64,000 nt of DNA from Allobranchiibius sp. CTAmp26 (GCF_017565405.1 NZ_JAGEKR010000009.1:1-64000), one strand, 5' to 3'; positions 35,556-46,582 are shown, counted from the stretch's first letter. Notes: a model not told the origin generated them from the sequence alone. Numbers and translations are program-made.

Positions 35556-37022
35556 GTGAAGCGACTCAGCGACAACGCGGTGAGATCCCGGTCCGGCGCC
35601 CTGTGTCTGGCGGTGATCGCCGCAACGGCGATTGCCGCGTGCAGTTCGCAGTCGTCGCCCGCGAACGGCACGACGGCGCCGGCGAGCGCCTCGACCACGC
35701 GGCCGACCACGGCGACGGGCTCAGCGACGGGCTCAGGGACGACGTCCGCGACGCGGACGAGTTGGTTGAGTTATCACGCGACCGGGTCACGGCAGGGCGC
35801 GGTCGCCTACGGTGTCCCGCGGCGGGCTCCGCACAAGACCTGGTCCGCGGATCTCGGCGGCGCCGTCCGAGGACAAGCCCTGGTCTACGACGGGCGCGTG
35901 CTCGCGGCCACCGAGAAGAACAGGGTCGTCGCGCTGAATCCGTCGACGGGCGCGGTGCTGTGGTCGCGGACCGTCGGGCGACCGCTCACCAACGTCACGG
36001 AGCGCTCGGGATGCGGCAACGTCGACCCGCTCGGCATCACGAGCACGCCGGTGGTCGACCCCGCGACCGGCACGCTGTACGTCGTCGCCGAGATCGACGA
36101 CGGCAACACGGTTCACCACCAACTCGTCGGACTCGACGCCACCAGCGGTGCGATCCGTGTCGACGTGCGCGTCGACCCGCCGCTCACCGGTGGCCAGCAG
36201 GCGATCCACCTGCTGCAGCGCGCCGCGCTGGCGTTCAGCGGCGGTCGCGTCATCGTCTCGTACGGCGGCAACTCCGGAGACTGCGGCAACTACCACGGGT
36301 GGGTGGTGTCCGTCGATGCGCGAAAGCCGACTGACCAGAAATCTTTCGAGGTCGCGGCCGACGGGGAGGGCGGGGCGATCTGGCAGTCCGGCGGTGCCCC
36401 GGCGATCGATGCGACCGGGAACATCTTCGTGACTTCCGGAAATGCCAACCCGGATCCGCCGCAGGGCGGCCCGGACCCGAAGAAGTACACCGAGAGCGTC
36501 ATCGAGTTGGACGCCGCGCTCAAGCCCCTCGCGTCGTACAAGGACCGCGTGGCGGGCGGTGACGAGGACCTGTCGACGGCTAACCCGGTGCTCCTTCCAG
36601 GGGGTTTGGTGTTCGCGGTCGGAAAGACCGACATCGGTTTCCTGCTGCGCGCGAGTGACCTCGCGCAGGTCGCTCAGATTCCACACCTGTGCGGCAGCGA
36701 TCCTGACGGTGGCCCGGCGTACGACGCGCACACCCAGAAGCTGTTCGTGCCGTGTCGCGGCGGTGGTGTCCAGGTCGTCGACGTCGCCCATCGCGTGCGG
36801 GGTCGGATGCTGTCCGGGGCGGACGGCTCGCCGGTCGTGCTAGCGGGGACGGTCTGGGCACTGGACTCCGGCAACGACACCGTGACCGGCTACGACCCCG
36901 CGACGGGGACGAAGGTCGGATCGGCCGCAGTCGGCTCCGACGTCCCGGTCTTCGAATCGCCGAGCGCCCTGCCGGGGATGATGCTGGTGCCGACGGCGAC
37001 TGGCGTGACGGCGTTCGACTGA
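35556..37022 (+). CDS. PQQ-like beta-propeller lipoprotein
   Basis: A 488-residue secreted lipoprotein. The signal peptide ends in IAAC (Cys29), followed by a Ser/Thr/Ala-rich linker to about residue 68. The rest is built of repeats of the PQQ/beta-propeller type (VYDGRVLAATEKNRVVALNPSTGAVLW, STPVVDPATGTLYVVAE, LDATSGAIRVDV, GLVFAVGKTDIGFLL, ALDSGNDTVTGYDPATG). No catalytic residues of quinoprotein dehydrogenases can be assigned. Probably a surface scaffold or binding protein. GTG 35556; stands alone between the TetR and hydrolase genes. Confidence 0.85.
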   Translation: MKRLSDNAVRSRSGALCLAVIAATAIAACSSQSSPANGTTAPASASTTRPTTATGSATGSGTTSATRTSWLSYHATGSRQGAVAYGVPRRAPHKTWSADLGGAVRGQALVYDGRVLAATEKNRVVALNPSTGAVLWSRTVGRPLTNVTERSGCGNVDPLGITSTPVVDPATGTLYVVAEIDDGNTVHHQLVGLDATSGAIRVDVRVDPPLTGGQQAIHLLQRAALAFSGGRVIVSYGGNSGDCGNYHGWVVSVDARKPTDQKSFEVAADGEGGAIWQSGGAPAIDATGNIFVTSGNANPDPPQGGPDPKKYTESVIELDAALKPLASYKDRVAGGDEDLSTANPVLLPGGLVFAVGKTDIGFLLRASDLAQVAQIPHLCGSDPDGGPAYDAHTQKLFVPCRGGGVQVVDVAHRVRGRMLSGADGSPVVLAGTVWALDSGNDTVTGYDPATGTKVGSAAVGSDVPVFESPSALPGMMLVPTATGVTAFD

Positions 37023-37084
37023 GCGCGTCCTTCACGACGGTGCACCTCGGGCCTGCGCCGCCGGCGTGATGTGAACGGCTCGTG

Positions 37085-37102
37085 CGGCCGGGCGACCGGC
37101 CG
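37085..37102. terminator. Hairpin between convergent genes
   Basis: CGGCCGG-GCGA-CCGGCCG, a 7-bp perfect stem with a four-base loop, in the 85-nt gap between the lipoprotein and hydrolase stops. Confidence 0.5.
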
Positions 37103-37107
37103 TGCGC

Positions 37108-38013
37108 TCACATCGCGTCTGGCGTCGAACTCGAGGATCGGATATCCGCGATGAATGCTTCGAGGGCGTTGGCCAGTGCTTCAGGCGCTTCCAGAGCCGG
37201 GTGGTGACCGACTGATTCGAGGTGGACGACGGTGACGTCGGTCGACACGGCTCGCTGCATCGTCTCGGCGGTGGACGGGTGGCTCATGGCGCCTACTGCC
37301 AGCACCGGGACTCGGAGAGAGTGGCTCTCGGCCAGGGCCTTGATGTCCTCGCCCTCGGCGAGCGCCGAGGCGTAGAGCCCGTGGGTGCCGCGCCAGGCAT
37401 TGGGCCGCTCGTACGTGCGGGCGAATTCGTCGAGGTCGGAGTCGGTGACGGCGCCGGGCACCAGCGTGAGGTGCGGATACCAGAGCCGGGCGGCATAGTC
37501 ACGGAATCGGCCGGTGAAGACGAATTCGGCGATGCCGGGGGTGGCCAGAGCCCCGACGTGCCAGGCGCCGCCGTGGGCGACGTCGGCGAAGCGTTCCCAC
37601 CCGAAGCCGCTGAGTCCCGTCTCGATGGCGGTCAGACTGAGGACATCGTCGGGGTAGGTGGCCGCGAGACGGAAGACGGTGTTTCCGGCGATGTCCTGGC
37701 CGGTGAGATGCACCGGGCCCCAGCCGAGTTGAGCGATCAGCTCGTGCAGAGCCTTTGCCGCCAGCGCGCTTCCGAAGTCGGAGTCGTCGGCCGCGGAGTC
37801 GCCGACCCCCGGTAGGTCGACAGCGATGACGCGGTGATCGGTCGCCAGCAAGGGCAGCAGCTTGTGGAACGCCCACCACGTTTCCGGGAAGCCGTGCACG
37901 AGCAGAATCGGCTCGCCGTTGGTGCCGGCGGTGACGTAGTGAATCTCGGTTCCGGCGACGGCAGCCGTGTGGTGCTCGGTCCCGGCCAACGCGGGCGACA
38001 GGTTGTCGGTCAT
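37108..38013 (-). CDS. Alpha/beta hydrolase, epoxide-hydrolase-like
   Basis: A 301-residue alpha/beta hydrolase. The oxyanion motif is HGFPETWWAF (residues 40-49), the nucleophile Asp107 is in TGQDIAGN, and the catalytic His is in ESVGHHPALEAPEAL near the C-terminus. An Asp nucleophile with HGxP is the pattern of soluble epoxide hydrolases and haloalkane dehalogenases; GxDxxG with HGFPE favours epoxide hydrolase. ATG 38013 has GGAGGG upstream. A copy of the TetR operator lies 36 nt upstream, linking it to the regulator at 34944. Confidence 0.9.
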   Translation of the reverse strand: MTDNLSPALAGTEHHTAAVAGTEIHYVTAGTNGEPILLVHGFPETWWAFHKLLPLLATDHRVIAVDLPGVGDSAADDSDFGSALAAKALHELIAQLGWGPVHLTGQDIAGNTVFRLAATYPDDVLSLTAIETGLSGFGWERFADVAHGGAWHVGALATPGIAEFVFTGRFRDYAARLWYPHLTLVPGAVTDSDLDEFARTYERPNAWRGTHGLYASALAEGEDIKALAESHSLRVPVLAVGAMSHPSTAETMQRAVSTDVTVVHLESVGHHPALEAPEALANALEAFIADIRSSSSTPDAM

Positions 38014-38048
38014 GGTGAGCCCTCCGTTGTGATGAGTCGCTTCATTCG

Positions 38049-38063
38049 TGTCAGCGCTTGTCA
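38049..38063 (-). promoter_or_regulatory. TetR operator, copy 3 (hydrolase promoter)
   Basis: TGTCAGCGCTTGTCA has the TGTCAG-N3-(C/T)TGTCA pattern of the two copies between the SDR and TetR genes, and lies 36 nt before the hydrolase start. The rest of the 261-nt gap up to the DUF222 stop shows nothing else I recognise. Confidence 0.55.
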
Positions 38064-38274
38064 GAGCCGCAGATCCAGCCGCATCAGGAGTCGCCAGGAT
38101 GCTCGCCCAGCACGCCCGCGTCAGCGTCTTGTCCAAACCGCCAAGAGCCGTGGCCGCATGAGCGAGTGCCAGGACGATCTGCGCGCTCAGCGACGTCTCA
38201 CTCTTGTCTCGTTCAAACCCGCGGCTGGGGAGCCCGGCGGGTGGGACCACTTCGACAGATGCGCGGGGTTCGCA

Positions 38275-39564
38275 TCATGCGGGCGGTTCGCCGTCTTCGC
38301 CGGTCCTCGATCCTTCCGCCCTCCGGATGCGGCGGTGGAAGCGGACTTGGTCCAGGTGGAGGATCTCGTTGGTGGGCCCGGTGTAGCGCGGTGGTTCCGG
38401 TTGATCGGGGGGTGTGATGCTGGGTGGGGGAGGTGCGGCGAGGGGTTCGATGGGGTGGCCGTGGCGGGTGGCGAATCGGAATCGTCCGGGTGCGCCCGCA
38501 TCGGGGTGGATGGTGAAGTCGCCGGTGTGGTGGCGGTCGTGGTGGTGGGGGCACAGGCTGATCAGGTTGGTCATATCCGTGGGTCCGCCGTCGGCCCAAT
38601 GTGTCACGTGGTGGCATTCCAGGTGGTGGATGGTCAGGCAGCCGGGGTAGGCGCAGCCGCGGTCGCGGTCTTCGATCAGGCGGCGGGTGCGGTGGGGCAC
38701 GATGCGTTGGGCACGTCCCACGTTCACTGGGGACCCGTCGGTTTCCCAGACGGGCTGGAGCGTGCCGTCGCAGGTCCATTTGCGCAGCAGGTGCGGTGGT
38801 AGGGCGCCGCGTTTGGTGAGCCAGCCGTGTCCGGTGGTGTCCAGGTGCAGGTAGATCCGGAATTTGTCGCCGCGTCCGGCGATGTCGGTGGTGCCGATCT
38901 GCAGGGAGCGGGTGGCGAGTTGTTCCATGGCGTCGGCCATCCGCACCCGCCGCCCCTCGTCCTTGCTGCTGGCACCGGTGGTGGTGGCGAGGAAGAGGGC
39001 GTCTGTGGCTTCGGTGAGGGCTTGGTGGACCAGGGCGCCGATGTCGGCGGGTGCGGTGTAGGTCAGGTGGAACCGGTCGCGTTCGAACCACATCGCCAGT
39101 TCCGCGGGTTGCGCGGCGACACAGAACGCGTCCGGCGGCTCCGGTGGAGTGTCGGGGGTGTCGGGCTGCTGGGTGAAGTCGTATTTGACCAAGGCGCGGC
39201 GCAACTGCGGGACGGTCGCGTGCACCGCCAACTGCACCACTGACTCGTCGTACCCGGTCGGGGTGTGCGCGGCGACGACCGCGGCCTGCCCCAACGAGAG
39301 CCGCCCGGAGTGCACCTCCCGGGACAGCGCCGGCAACTCACCAGAGCGGGTGGCAATGCGGACCAGGTCCCGGGCCGTGGCGGGGGAGACGCCGGCGAAG
39401 CAGGTCAGCCAGTGTTCGGGGGACCGGATCCCGCTGATCGCCCACGAACCCTCCCGTACCAGGCGGGTCACCAGGTCGATCAGGTCGGCGTGCGCGGCGT
39501 TCAACCGACCACAGATCACCCCGACCTGGGTCAACGGATCCGTACGCGAATCACGATCACGCAC
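38275..39564 (-). CDS. DUF222/13E12-repeat HNH endonuclease-like protein
   Basis: A 429-residue protein of the DUF222 family. The N-terminal helical DUF222 region runs from about residue 15 to 290 (WAISGIRSPEHWLTCFAGVS, SLGQAAVVAAHTP). A C-terminal HNH nuclease fold follows (CAYPGCLTIHHLECHHVTHW, LISLCPHHHDRHH). A Pro-rich tail ends the protein. The frame is open from a TTG at 39627, but an SOS-like motif at 39606-39621 would then be inside the gene, so I prefer GTG 39564; the start is uncertain. These genes are multicopy in actinobacteria and are thought to be mobile; a second member lies at 49371. Confidence 0.88.
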   Translation of the reverse strand: MRDRDSRTDPLTQVGVICGRLNAAHADLIDLVTRLVREGSWAISGIRSPEHWLTCFAGVSPATARDLVRIATRSGELPALSREVHSGRLSLGQAAVVAAHTPTGYDESVVQLAVHATVPQLRRALVKYDFTQQPDTPDTPPEPPDAFCVAAQPAELAMWFERDRFHLTYTAPADIGALVHQALTEATDALFLATTTGASSKDEGRRVRMADAMEQLATRSLQIGTTDIAGRGDKFRIYLHLDTTGHGWLTKRGALPPHLLRKWTCDGTLQPVWETDGSPVNVGRAQRIVPHRTRRLIEDRDRGCAYPGCLTIHHLECHHVTHWADGGPTDMTNLISLCPHHHDRHHTGDFTIHPDAGAPGRFRFATRHGHPIEPLAAPPPPSITPPDQPEPPRYTGPTNEILHLDQVRFHRRIRRAEGSRTGEDGEPPA

Positions 39565-39605
39565 AGGGCTGTCCGCGCTGTCACTGACAGCGACGAGACC
39601 CCGTG

Positions 39606-39621
39606 TCGAACTAATGTACCC
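39606..39621 (-). promoter_or_regulatory. SOS-like (LexA) motif before the DUF222 gene
   Basis: TCGAAC-TAAT-GTACCC has the full left half of the actinobacterial SOS box (TCGAAC-N4-GTTCGA) but only GT plus one further match on the right. The same partial form precedes the other DUF222 gene. Confidence 0.35.
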
Positions 39622-39681
39622 ATACAACCACCCACCACCGACAGCCCCTCGCGACCGGGCAGCACGAGCGACGGCCGGCGC

Positions 39682-41181
39682 TCAGACCCTGGCGGCAGCC
39701 TGGCAGGCGGCGGCGCCCTTGCATTTCTCCAGCGCGCTCAGAGCCGTTCGCAGGCTGGCGGGGACCGCCTTCGAGCCCAGGTTGTGCAGCTCGTACGGAT
39801 CCTTCGTGGTGTCGTAGAACTCCTCCTCGCCGCTCGCGTACCGCACATAGAGCGCGTCCGGTGTCCGCACCGCCTCGTACGACGGTGGGTCGGCCGCCTT
39901 CTTTCCCTGCCGGTCGGGATCGCCGGGGGTGTTGTCCGGCCCGTGATGCTCGATGAGCACCGCCTGTGGCGCGTTGGCCGGGGGCTTGCCGTGCCACGCG
40001 TCGACCATGCTGACCCCGTCCACCGTGGACGGGACGGTCGCGCCGCCCAACGACTCGAACGTCGGGGCGAGGTCGACGTTGGACATCGGCTGGGTGACGG
40101 TGCGGTCGGCCGGCACCCCCGGACCCGACACGATCATCGGCACGTGGATGTCGGTGTCGAACGCCGTCTGTTTGCCTGCGGTTAAACGGTATTCGCCCAT
40201 GTGGTAGCCGTTGTCGGAGCTGAAGACGATGTACGTGTTGTTGGCGATGCCCTTGGCCTGCAGCGTCTTCCGGAGGTTGCCGATCAGGTCGTTCACGGCG
40301 AGGTCGGCCTCGACACGTTTGCGGTAGCCGTTGAGAAGCTTCTTCTCCTGCCCCGCCTTCAGGGTCGGACGGCCCTTGAGCCAGGACGGTGGATTGCTCG
40401 GCAGTGCGTCGTACGCCGGAGTCTTCGGGTACGACATGCCCTGGGCGGCGGAGGCGTACCGCGGTGCTGGGGTGTACGGCGCATGCGGGGCGAAGGTCGC
40501 GACCTGGAGCATGAACGGCTTCCCGCTGCTCGCCGAGGTGCTGACGAACGAATCAGCCTTTCCCGACAGCACATCCACCATGTAGTCGTTGGCCGAGTGC
40601 CCGTACTTCACCTGCTTGCCGTTCTCGTTCAGCGTGTAATTGAACTCGGGGTATCCGTTTCCGGCGACGTCCCACTCGTCCCATCCCGCGGGCTTCGGAT
40701 CAGTGGGCTGGTAGCCGTTCAGGTACTTGCCCATGAACCCGGTCGCGTACCCCGCTTTCTGCATCGACAGCGCATAGCTCTTCTGCGCGTCACCGTTCTT
40801 GTTGTACGCGTCGTACCCGCCGTCGCTCCCGGAGTTGGTGAACACCCCGTCGTTGTGCGGGTATTCGCCGGTGAAGATCGCCGACCGCGACGGGCAGCAC
40901 AACGAATCGACGACCCGGTAGTTCGACATCGTCGTGCCGGCCTTCTGCAGAGCCTGCACCTGCGGCATGTGACTGATCAGGTTCATCGACAGATCGTCGG
41001 TGAGCACGAAGACGACGTTCGGCTTGCCCGAGGTCGAGCCCGAACCCGAGCCCGATGTCGAGCCGCTGGTCGCCGCCGTCGTCGTCGGTGCGCCGCCGGT
41101 GGAGCAGCACGCGAGCACGGTGGCGAATGCCACGGCCACCGCGCACGCCATCACTTGCCGGACCAGTCGTTGCCGCGTCAT
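39682..41181 (-). CDS. Sulfatase-family lipoprotein
   Basis: A 499-residue arylsulfatase-type hydrolase, exported as a lipoprotein (lipobox VLAC, Cys25; Ser/Gly/Thr linker to residue 52). Metal-binding Asp are in FVLTDDLS. The formylglycine motif is CCPSR at residues 95-99 (C-x-P-S-R, modified Cys95), and the second metal site is IVFSSDNGYHMGEYRL. ATG 41181 follows GAGGA. Activity needs a formylglycine-generating enzyme, which is not in the window. Likely substrates are extracellular sulfate esters, possibly polysaccharide. It stands alone, 54 nt upstream of the DUF222 region. Confidence 0.92.
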   Translation of the reverse strand: MTRQRLVRQVMACAVAVAFATVLACCSTGGAPTTTAATSGSTSGSGSGSTSGKPNVVFVLTDDLSMNLISHMPQVQALQKAGTTMSNYRVVDSLCCPSRSAIFTGEYPHNDGVFTNSGSDGGYDAYNKNGDAQKSYALSMQKAGYATGFMGKYLNGYQPTDPKPAGWDEWDVAGNGYPEFNYTLNENGKQVKYGHSANDYMVDVLSGKADSFVSTSASSGKPFMLQVATFAPHAPYTPAPRYASAAQGMSYPKTPAYDALPSNPPSWLKGRPTLKAGQEKKLLNGYRKRVEADLAVNDLIGNLRKTLQAKGIANNTYIVFSSDNGYHMGEYRLTAGKQTAFDTDIHVPMIVSGPGVPADRTVTQPMSNVDLAPTFESLGGATVPSTVDGVSMVDAWHGKPPANAPQAVLIEHHGPDNTPGDPDRQGKKAADPPSYEAVRTPDALYVRYASGEEEFYDTTKDPYELHNLGSKAVPASLRTALSALEKCKGAAACQAAARV

Positions 41182-43269
<2,088 letters not shown>

Positions 43270-43276
43270 GTCTTTT

Positions 43277-43318
43277 GGACATGCACGCCGGGGCGCCCAC
43301 GCCCCGACGTGCATGTCC
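43277..43318. terminator. Strong palindromic terminator after leuA
   Basis: GGACATGCACG (43277-43287) pairs perfectly with CGTGCATGTCC (43308-43318). Inside it GGGGCG pairs with CGCCCC around CCCA, with a CC/GA internal bulge. It is flanked by TTTT and GAAA, so it can work in both directions. Confidence 0.75.
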
Positions 43319-43386
43319 GAAATCGGGTGCAGGCTAGGTTCGTGCTCGCGCGGACACGCCGCGCCGGGACTTGTGGGGAGGCGTCG

Positions 43387-44619
43387 ATGGGCGCGTTGTG
43401 GCATCCGTTCAGCGACATGGGTGCGGTCGAGCGCGACGGTGAGTTCGTCATCACCCGCGGTGAGGGCGCCTACGTCTTCGACGATTACGGGCAGCGCTAT
43501 CTCGACGCCACCGCGGGCCTGTGGTTCGCCAACGTCGGGCACGGACGCACTGAGCTCGCGGATGCCGCTGCTGAGCAGATGCGCGCCATCGCGGCGTACT
43601 CGACCTTCGGCGACTTCACCACGGACGTCACGGTGCGGCTGGCCGAGCGACTGGCCGGGATCGCTCCCGTGCCCGGTTCAAAGGTCTTCTTCACCTCGGG
43701 AGGATCGGACTCGGTGGAGACCGCCGCCAAGATCGCCCGCCGCTACTGGGTCGAGCGGGGCGAGCCGACCCGCCGCATCCTCATCGGCCGCGAGAAGGCT
43801 TACCACGGCATGCATTACGCCGGTACGTCGCTCGCCGGCATTCCGGGCAACCACGACGGCTACGGGGAGTTGATCGCCGACCAGGCGCACGTCTCCTGGG
43901 ACGACCCGGAGGACCTGCGTGCCACGATCGAGCGCCTCGGGCCGCAGAACGTCGCGGCGTTCTTCTGCGAGCCGGTGATGGGTGCGGGTGGGGTCTATCC
44001 GCCGCCCGAGGACTACCTGCTCGCGGTGCGCAAGATCTGCGGCGAGAACGACGTGCTCTTCGTGGCCGACGAGGTGGTGACCGGATTCGGTCGGATCGGC
44101 GGATCGTGGTTCGCCTCCTCGCGTTTCGGCCTCGAACCGGACTTCGTGACCACCGCCAAGGGCCTCACCTCCGGGTACGTCCCGATGGGCGCGGTCTTCG
44201 TGGCGCCGAAGGTCGCGGCACCCTTCTTCGAGACCGACGCGGGTCGCTGGCTGCGGCACGGCTACACCTACTCCGGGCACGCCGTCGCGGCCGCCGTCGC
44301 CCTGGTCAACCTCGACATCATCGAGCACGAAGGTCTGCTCGACGAGGCCCTGCGGCTCCAGGACACCCTCGCCGAGCAGTTGAGCCCGCTGGCGAAGCAC
44401 GATGCTGTGGCCGAAGTGCGTTGCGGCACAGGCGCGCTGGCGGCGGTGCAGCTCGTGGACGTCTCGAAGGCGATGTCGCTGGCGAAGGCGCTGCGGCTGC
44501 GCGGGGTGTCGACCCGGGCGGTCGGTGCAGGCGGCATCCAGATCTCACCGGCGCTGATCATGACCGATGACCAGGTGACGGAGATGGCCGAAGCCATCGA
44601 GGCGGCGCTCGACGATTGA
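43387..44619 (+). CDS. Class III PLP-dependent aminotransferase
   Basis: A 410-residue omega-amino acid:pyruvate-type aminotransferase. Cofactor motifs are FFTSGGSDSVETAAKIARRYW, AYHGMHYAGTSLAGIPGNHDGY, FVADEVVTGFGRIG and the Schiff-base Lys in TTAKGLTSGYVPMGAV. GGGGAGG precedes ATG 43387; the open frame from 43309 would start inside the terminator. The substrate is not fixed; beta-alanine, putrescine or taurine-like amines are usual. A P450 gene follows 41 nt later on the same strand. Confidence 0.92.
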   Translation: MGALWHPFSDMGAVERDGEFVITRGEGAYVFDDYGQRYLDATAGLWFANVGHGRTELADAAAEQMRAIAAYSTFGDFTTDVTVRLAERLAGIAPVPGSKVFFTSGGSDSVETAAKIARRYWVERGEPTRRILIGREKAYHGMHYAGTSLAGIPGNHDGYGELIADQAHVSWDDPEDLRATIERLGPQNVAAFFCEPVMGAGGVYPPPEDYLLAVRKICGENDVLFVADEVVTGFGRIGGSWFASSRFGLEPDFVTTAKGLTSGYVPMGAVFVAPKVAAPFFETDAGRWLRHGYTYSGHAVAAAVALVNLDIIEHEGLLDEALRLQDTLAEQLSPLAKHDAVAEVRCGTGALAAVQLVDVSKAMSLAKALRLRGVSTRAVGAGGIQISPALIMTDDQVTEMAEAIEAALDD

Positions 44620-44660
44620 GCGGGCACGCGTAGGCAGCACGACGAGGCGGAGTGGTGGGC

Positions 44661-45917
44661 ATGGCCGACACGACACAGCTGAAGCAGACCGTGAGATTCG
44701 CGACGAGCCTCTACGCCGACAAGGGAGCCCGCGCGTACCAAGCCTTCGTACGCCGGGAGCCCCTGTCCCAGCTCGCCTACGGCCGTCGGCTGCGCGACCC
44801 GTACCCCAACTACGAGGTGGTGCGGTCGCAAGGACCGTTCGTCCGTAACAGGTTCGGGCATCCCACGACCGTCGACCACGCCATCTGCAACGAGATCCTG
44901 CGCAGCCGCCGCTTCGGCCCCCGACCGGAGAGCGAGCCGTCCGCACCCGATGAGGAGGGCGATCTGTCGTTCCTCGGCTACAACCCGCCGGACCACACCC
45001 GGCTGCGGCGGCTGGTGGCTCCCGCGTTCGGGCCACGGCAGATGCGCGGATATCGCGGTCTCATCGAGCAGACGGTCGGCGACCTGCTGGACGACGTGGA
45101 GCGGCGGGGGAGTGTCGACCTGGTCTCCGGGTTCGCGTCGCCGCTGCCCATCGCGGTGATCAGCCGGATGATGGGCATCCCCGACGCGGAGACCGACGGC
45201 TTCGCGACGTACGGCGCGGCGATCGGCACGGCACTCTCCGGCGTGACGTCGCTGCGGCACGCTGCCCGGCTCATGGAGGCGAGCGCGGCGTTGTCGACTG
45301 TCTTCTCGCGACTCTTCGAGCTGCGTCGTCGTGAACCGCAGGACGATGTCATCTCCTACCTGGTGGCGGCGGAAGGTGAGTCGATCACCCCCGAGGAGAT
45401 GGTGCCGCTGTGCACACTGCTGCTGGTGGCGGGCTTCGAGACCACCGTCAACGCGATCGGCAACGGGGTGCTGGCCCTCATGGAGCATCGGGAGCAGTGG
45501 GAGCGACTGGTCGCCGACCCCGGGCTCGCGGCGGCGGCGGTCGAGGAGGTGCTGCGCTACGACGCGCCGGTGCAGGGCACGTCACGCGTCTCGTTCGACG
45601 ACACCGTCGTCCGTGACACCCCGATCGGACGGGACGAGCTGGTGCAGCTGCGGATCGGGGGAGCCAACCGCGATCCGAACGTGTTCGAGCGCCCGGACAC
45701 CTTCGACATCACCCGGGCCAATGCCGCCGAGCACCTGGCGTTCTCCGGCGGCATCCACTACTGCCTGGGCGCGCCGCTGGCCCGCCTCGAGCTGGAGGTC
45801 GTCTTCGGCGCGCTCGCCCGTCGGCTCCCGCAGCTGCGACGCGCGGACAGCCCGGTGAAGTACCGCCGGTCGCTGGTCATCCACGGCCCGGCCGTCCTGC
45901 CGATGCGGGAGCGTTGA
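44661..45917 (+). CDS. Cytochrome P450
   Basis: A 418-residue soluble bacterial P450. The oxygen-activation helix is AGFETTVN (about residues 257-264), the ExxR is EEVLR, and the heme loop FSGGIHYCLGAPLARLE has the ligand Cys368. The substrate-recognition region is moderately conserved with CYP107-type enzymes (FLGYNPPDHTRLRRLVAPAF). ATG 44661 is preferred to GTG 44652. Ferredoxin partners are not nearby. It ends 10 nt from the convergent AlkB-like gene. Confidence 0.93.
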   Translation: MADTTQLKQTVRFATSLYADKGARAYQAFVRREPLSQLAYGRRLRDPYPNYEVVRSQGPFVRNRFGHPTTVDHAICNEILRSRRFGPRPESEPSAPDEEGDLSFLGYNPPDHTRLRRLVAPAFGPRQMRGYRGLIEQTVGDLLDDVERRGSVDLVSGFASPLPIAVISRMMGIPDAETDGFATYGAAIGTALSGVTSLRHAARLMEASAALSTVFSRLFELRRREPQDDVISYLVAAEGESITPEEMVPLCTLLLVAGFETTVNAIGNGVLALMEHREQWERLVADPGLAAAAVEEVLRYDAPVQGTSRVSFDDTVVRDTPIGRDELVQLRIGGANRDPNVFERPDTFDITRANAAEHLAFSGGIHYCLGAPLARLELEVVFGALARRLPQLRRADSPVKYRRSLVIHGPAVLPMRER

Positions 45918-45927
45918 ACCGGTGAGG

Positions 45928-46575
45928 TCAGCGGATGCCATGCGGGCGGAACTGGATGCTGATGCGCGGTCCGACGGGTACGGCGGTCTTGGGTACGGCG
46001 TGCTCCCAGGTGCGCTGGCACGAGCCGCCCATCACCAGCAGGTCCCCGTGGCCGAGCACATGCCGCACCGTCTGCCCCGCGCCGCCACCCACCGGGCGCA
46101 GCATCAGGGCCCGCGGCGCGCCGATCGACACGATGGCGACCATGGTGTCCTGGCTCGACGCGCGCCCTTCGCGGTCGCCATGCCAGGTGACCGAATCCCG
46201 GCCGTCCCGGTAGAGGCACATGCCGGCCGTGGTGAACGGCTCCCCGAGCTCGTCGCGATAGTGCGCGGACAGCATCGAACGTGCCTGCGGCAGTATCGGA
46301 TCGGGCCACGACTCGCTCTCGCCGTAGAACCGCAACAGGCGGGGAGTGGCGACCTCCCGGTCCCACATCACGCGCCGTTCGCTGCGCCAGTCCACCCCGG
46401 CCGGACCACCGAGGCTGAGGCGCGCGAACAGCTCGTCGGCGCCCGTCAGCCACCCCGGCCGCACATCGATCCAGGCACCCCGCGACAGTGGCGTCCGGCG
46501 CACGCCGGCGCCGAGCGGGCGCAGCCCCACGTCGTCGACCTGGTCCAGCAGCGATCCTTGGAGCGCGAAGGTCAT
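45928..46575 (-). CDS. alkB: AlkB-like 2-oxoglutarate/Fe(II) dioxygenase
   Basis: A 215-residue oxidative demethylase-type protein that removes alkyl lesions from single-stranded DNA or RNA bases. The iron ligands are in TWHGDREG (His-x-Asp) and WEHAVPK (distal His); the 2-oxoglutarate Arg is in RISIQFRPHG. Also seen are RFYGESESWPDP and MGGSCQRTW. ATG 46575 lies 7 nt after a -10-like TAGTGT (46583-46588) and has no ribosome site, which suggests a leaderless mRNA. Divergent from the CoA-transferase gene. Confidence 0.9.
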   Translation of the reverse strand: MTFALQGSLLDQVDDVGLRPLGAGVRRTPLSRGAWIDVRPGWLTGADELFARLSLGGPAGVDWRSERRVMWDREVATPRLLRFYGESESWPDPILPQARSMLSAHYRDELGEPFTTAGMCLYRDGRDSVTWHGDREGRASSQDTMVAIVSIGAPRALMLRPVGGGAGQTVRHVLGHGDLLVMGGSCQRTWEHAVPKTAVPVGPRISIQFRPHGIR

Positions 46576-46582
46576 GATCACC

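Noticed and set aside
38014-38250. 79-codon in-frame extension upstream of the alpha/beta hydrolase
   Set aside because: It has a faintly protein-like stretch and might be a decayed remnant, but it contains the hydrolase ribosome site and an operator copy, and gives no family match I recognise.
39543-39600. TGTCC...TGTCACTGACAG sequence as a fourth TetR operator
   Set aside because: The spacing between the TGTC repeats is 9 bp, not 10, the first repeat is TGTCC, and it lies at or inside the DUF222 coding region.
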